Origin: Chryseobacterium lathyri | Lineage (GTDB): Bacteria > Bacteroidota > Bacteroidia > Flavobacteriales > Weeksellaceae | Assembly (NCBI RefSeq): GCF_003290185.1 | Contig: NZ_QNFY01000002.1 | Location: 248,001 to 312,000 of the forward strand | Direction of reading: 5' to 3' | DNA: 64,000 bases | Shown here: piece after piece, positions 61,488 through 64,000 of the stretch | Layout of the letters: each line of letters opens with the position of its first letter | Numbering within the stretch: the stretch's first letter is position 1 | The notes under the pieces: model-generated | Database searches by the model: none | What the model saw: only the letters and a program-made list of their open reading frames with translations | What the model was told of the DNA's origin: nothing | Made by a program: the position numbers and the translations under genes

Positions 61488-63023
61488 ATGTTAGTTAAAA
61501 TTTATGGAAGTGCCATCTTCGGAGTAGCAGCACAAACCATTACTATCGAAGTAAATGTAGACACGGGAGGAGTAGGATACCATCTCGTTGGGCTTCCCGA
61601 TAACGCCATTAAAGAAAGCAGTTACAGAATCTCTGCTGCCCTGAAAAATGTAGGATACAAAATTCCCGGTAAGAAAATCACGATTAATATGGCGCCTGCA
61701 GATCTTAGAAAAGAAGGTGCTGCTTACGACCTCTCCATTGCAATAGGGATTCTTGCCGCTTCAGATCAGATTCTTGCCGAAAATATCCATCAGTATGTTA
61801 TTATGGGTGAGCTTTCCCTTGATGGAAGCCTGCAGCCCATAAAAGGAGTGTTGCCAATAGCAATTCAGGCACGTGAAGAAGGTTTTAAAGGAATTATACT
61901 TCCTATGCAAAACACCCGTGAAGCAGCAATTGTAGACAACCTGGAAGTTTATGGAGTAGAAAATATCAAAGAAGTAATTGATTTTTTTAACGAAGGAAAG
62001 CCTATTGAAAGAGTAATACTGGACACCAGAAAAGAATTTCAGGAAAAAATGAATGATTTTCCATTTGATTTTTCCGAAGTTAAAGGTCAGGAAACAGCAA
62101 AAAGAGCGATGGAAATAGCCGCTGCAGGTGGGCACAATATTATTCTCATTGGCCCTCCGGGAAGTGGAAAGACAATGCTTGCCAAAAGAGTACCGGGTAT
62201 TCTTCCTCCATTAACCCTGAAAGAAGCTTTAGAAACAACAAAAATACATTCTGTAGCCGGTAAAATGGGCGCCGAAACGTCTCTCATGACTGTGAGACCC
62301 TTTAGGTCGCCACATCACACCATTTCAGACGTTGCATTAGTAGGAGGAGGCAGTTATCCCCAGCCTGGAGAGATCTCGCTTGCACACAATGGCGTTTTGT
62401 TTCTTGATGAGATGCCTGAGTTTAAAAGAACCGTTTTAGAAGTGATGAGACAGCCTCTTGAAGACCGTGAAGTAACAATTTCCAGAGCCCGGTTTACCGT
62501 AAACTATCCTGCCAGCTTTATGCTGGTGGCTTCTATGAATCCAAGTCCCAGTGGTTTTTTTCCGGACGATCCGGGAAACACCTCATCCGTTTACGAAATG
62601 CAGCGGTATATGAATAAACTTTCAGGTCCATTATTAGATAGAATAGATATTCATATAGAAGTACAGAAAGTTGAGTTTGAACAGCTGGCAGAGAAAAGAA
62701 AAGGAGAAAAAAGTTCAGATATTCGGGAACGGGTACTTAAGGCACGTAACATTCAGAATGAACGCTATAAAAACCTAAATATCAGCTACAATGCTCAGAT
62801 TGGTCCTAAGGAAATTGAAGCATTTTGTAGCTTGGATGAAACATCCCTGCATCTCATTAAGCTCGCTATGGAAAAGCTGAATCTTTCAGCAAGAGCTTAT
62901 GACCGTATCCTGAAAGTGGCCCGAACTGCAGCCGACCTGGAGGGGGTTGAAAATATATTATCCCATCATATTTCAGAAGCCATACAGTACAGAAGTCTGG
63001 ACAGGGAATTTTGGAATGTGTAA
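61488..63023 (+). CDS. YifB/ComM-type Mg chelatase-like AAA ATPase
   Basis: 511 residues. N-terminal LonC-like part (EVNVDTGGVGYHLVGLPDNA; NMAPADLRKEGAAYDLSIAI), then the AAA+ Mg-chelatase module with Walker A IGPPGSGKTMLAKRVPGILP (about 220-240) and Walker B NGVLFLDEMPEF, and the C-terminal Mg_chelatase_C helix LSARAYDRILKVARTAADLE. Relatives (ComM) are ring helicases helping branch migration during natural transformation. Function in this organism is inferred from homology. Confidence 0.93.
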   Translation: MLVKIYGSAIFGVAAQTITIEVNVDTGGVGYHLVGLPDNAIKESSYRISAALKNVGYKIPGKKITINMAPADLRKEGAAYDLSIAIGILAASDQILAENIHQYVIMGELSLDGSLQPIKGVLPIAIQAREEGFKGIILPMQNTREAAIVDNLEVYGVENIKEVIDFFNEGKPIERVILDTRKEFQEKMNDFPFDFSEVKGQETAKRAMEIAAAGGHNIILIGPPGSGKTMLAKRVPGILPPLTLKEALETTKIHSVAGKMGAETSLMTVRPFRSPHHTISDVALVGGGSYPQPGEISLAHNGVLFLDEMPEFKRTVLEVMRQPLEDREVTISRARFTVNYPASFMLVASMNPSPSGFFPDDPGNTSSVYEMQRYMNKLSGPLLDRIDIHIEVQKVEFEQLAEKRKGEKSSDIRERVLKARNIQNERYKNLNISYNAQIGPKEIEAFCSLDETSLHLIKLAMEKLNLSARAYDRILKVARTAADLEGVENILSHHISEAIQYRSLDREFWNV

Positions 63024-63437
63024 TCATGAAATTCTTAATATGGTTTCGTAAAATACATTCTGGCTTATTGAATGTTTCCTCCATTTTTGTTGATCAGGAA
63101 ATGCTATTTCTCCTGTTTTCTTGATTTGATTTTACTAGATTTTGGCTTAAATCACGTATTGTAATGCTTAAATCCCTGTTTGGAGAAAGTTTATGATTAT
63201 TTATTTCTTTATTTTAAATATTATGTTAAATTTGATTACCAAATTTTTAAAAATATTGCATTATGAAATAGAAATTAATAAACTGGATTTAAGTCAATCA
63301 ATTCTGACTAACAATAGGCAAAGAATGTATAGCATTTTTTGTAGCTAATATGTACTAGGCTGTTTTATACAGGCTTAAAGCTCTGCCATAATGCAGTTCA
63401 TCTGAAACTATTATCACCAAACAAAACAAAAACTAAT
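63024..63437. other. 414-bp intergenic region before the NRPS gene
   Basis: AT-rich. A possible -7 element TAAATTTG lies at 63227-63234 but without a good -33 TTG; it would give a leader of about 200 nt. No gene or clear hairpin seen. Confidence 0.35.
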
Positions 63438-64000
63438 ATGCCGAATACACTATCAACGCCGTCGGGGCAGCCCGCTGGTGTACCGATTCTTTTATCCTCT
63501 GAAGACAGAGAAAGACTTCTCAACGATTTCAACAAAACAAATTGGGACTATCATAAAGAAGAAACACTGGTCTCTCTTTTCAACAACCAGGCACTCCTTC
63601 ATCCCGAAAATCTTGCAGCTGTTTATCAGGACAGCTGGATCAGTTACCGTGAGCTCGATCAGAAAAGCAACCAACTTGCAAATGTACTGTTAGAGAAAGG
63701 AATACAAGAAGGAATGTTTGTCCCCGTATGGCTGGACCGTTCTCTCGAGTGGCTGGTTGCCATTCTGGGCATTTTGAAGACAGGAGCAGCTTATGTGCCT
63801 ATTGATCCTGCTTATCCTGTAAAACGTGTAGAATACATCCTTGCAGATACCTCAGCGGGAATACTTATTACAGATACTCAGCGGGGAAATTCACTGGTGA
63901 AAGGAATTAACGCTGAAATTTTTTATCTGGATAATGCAGAAAGCCTGTCACATTTACCTGCTGAACTGCCTGATCTTACTATATCTCAGGATACATTAGC
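63438..64000 (+). CDS. Non-ribosomal peptide synthetase, N-terminal part
   Basis: Open frame from the ATG at 63438 to the right edge (187 residues seen), so the rest is missing. After a 30-residue lead, an adenylation domain begins: LFNNQALLHPENLAAVYQDS, ISYRELDQKSNQLANVLLEK (A1) and LKTGAAYVPIDPAYPVKRVE (A2). Such a protein starts with adenylation, without a condensation domain in front, as in loading modules. Specificity residues are not yet reached. The product cannot be predicted from this end. Confidence 0.88.
   Translation, partial: MPNTLSTPSGQPAGVPILLSSEDRERLLNDFNKTNWDYHKEETLVSLFNNQALLHPENLAAVYQDSWISYRELDQKSNQLANVLLEKGIQEGMFVPVWLDRSLEWLVAILGILKTGAAYVPIDPAYPVKRVEYILADTSAGILITDTQRGNSLVKGINAEIFYLDNAESLSHLPAELPDLTISQDTL

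Noticed and set aside
1-64000. tRNA, rRNA, CRISPR array, insertion sequence or prophage
   Set aside because: Gaps longer than 150 bp were read on both strands; no tRNA-like T-arm with acceptor stem, repeat-spacer array, transposase or integrase was found.

Overview
The window looks like chromosomal DNA of a Chryseobacterium-like flavobacterium (Bacteroidota, Weeksellaceae type). The evidence is AT-rich DNA, TonB-dependent receptors, a type IX secretion C-terminal sorting domain, many small SusF-free secreted proteins starting MKK..., weak ribosome binding sites, and repeated promoter sequences of the Bacteroidota form TAnnTTTG. The genus is inferred from overall gene content and family resemblance, not from a marker gene. 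I saw no rRNA, tRNA, CRISPR array, insertion sequence or prophage.

Layout. 1-4156 is an accessory cluster: a partial TonB-receptor-type barrel, a LuxI/FeeM-like GNAT synthase, a PAS-LuxR regulator and a ThiF/E1-like enzyme. Four copies of a CTACAC-N4-GTGTAG palindrome lie in two pairs with identical 38-bp spacing; one pair is in front of the receptor and one is between synthase and regulator. This is the strongest candidate for an undescribed system, a quorum-sensing-like circuit in a phylum usually thought to lack LuxI. 4242-13359 is mostly housekeeping (accD, fbaA, nadK, a CBS protein, trmH-type methylase, bestrophin) with a candidate small RNA at 8536-8603. 13502-20933 holds mutS, three tandem double-glycine-leader Cys-rich peptides missed by ordinary ORF length cut-offs, two secreted thioredoxin-like proteins, a YARHG lipoprotein and TonB-C proteins. 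20930-32309 carries metabolic and regulatory genes (BaiN-type flavoprotein, thioesterase, thiL, AraC regulator, Bcr/CflA transporter, LytS/LytR-type pair, porin, pepT).

32466-46467 is a long co-directional assimilatory sulfate reduction and cysteine operon: Rrf2 regulator, cysH, cysD, cysN, serine acetyltransferase, cysteine synthase, cobA-type SUMT, cysJ, cysI, a Cys-codon-rich leader peptide with a possible attenuator, a TonB-dependent receptor, and a fusion of a siroheme-synthase (Met8/CysG-N) domain to a TauE-type permease. Together these take up and activate sulfate, reduce it to sulfide, make siroheme for CysI and fix sulfide into cysteine. The regulator at the head has a dyad sitting on the cysH promoter.

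46663-51655 is metabolic and maintenance genes. 52100-54027 is a cytoplasmic trypsin/V8-like protease next to a caspase-like protease, each preceded by the same ~32-bp element; this resembles effectors of programmed-death or immune systems. 54508-57149 is a lipoprotein / multi-TM protein / NarL-type two-component operon. 57667-61302 includes an ECF sigma factor translationally coupled to an anti-sigma-like protein fused to an outer-membrane barrel, and a T9SS cargo protein. 61488-63023 is a YifB/ComM ATPase, and an NRPS begins at 63438 and runs off the right edge.

Three convergent gene junctions (after 12651, 27213 and 48541) contain the same kind of GGAAG-rich inverted-repeat element, and two other intergenic repeat types recur.
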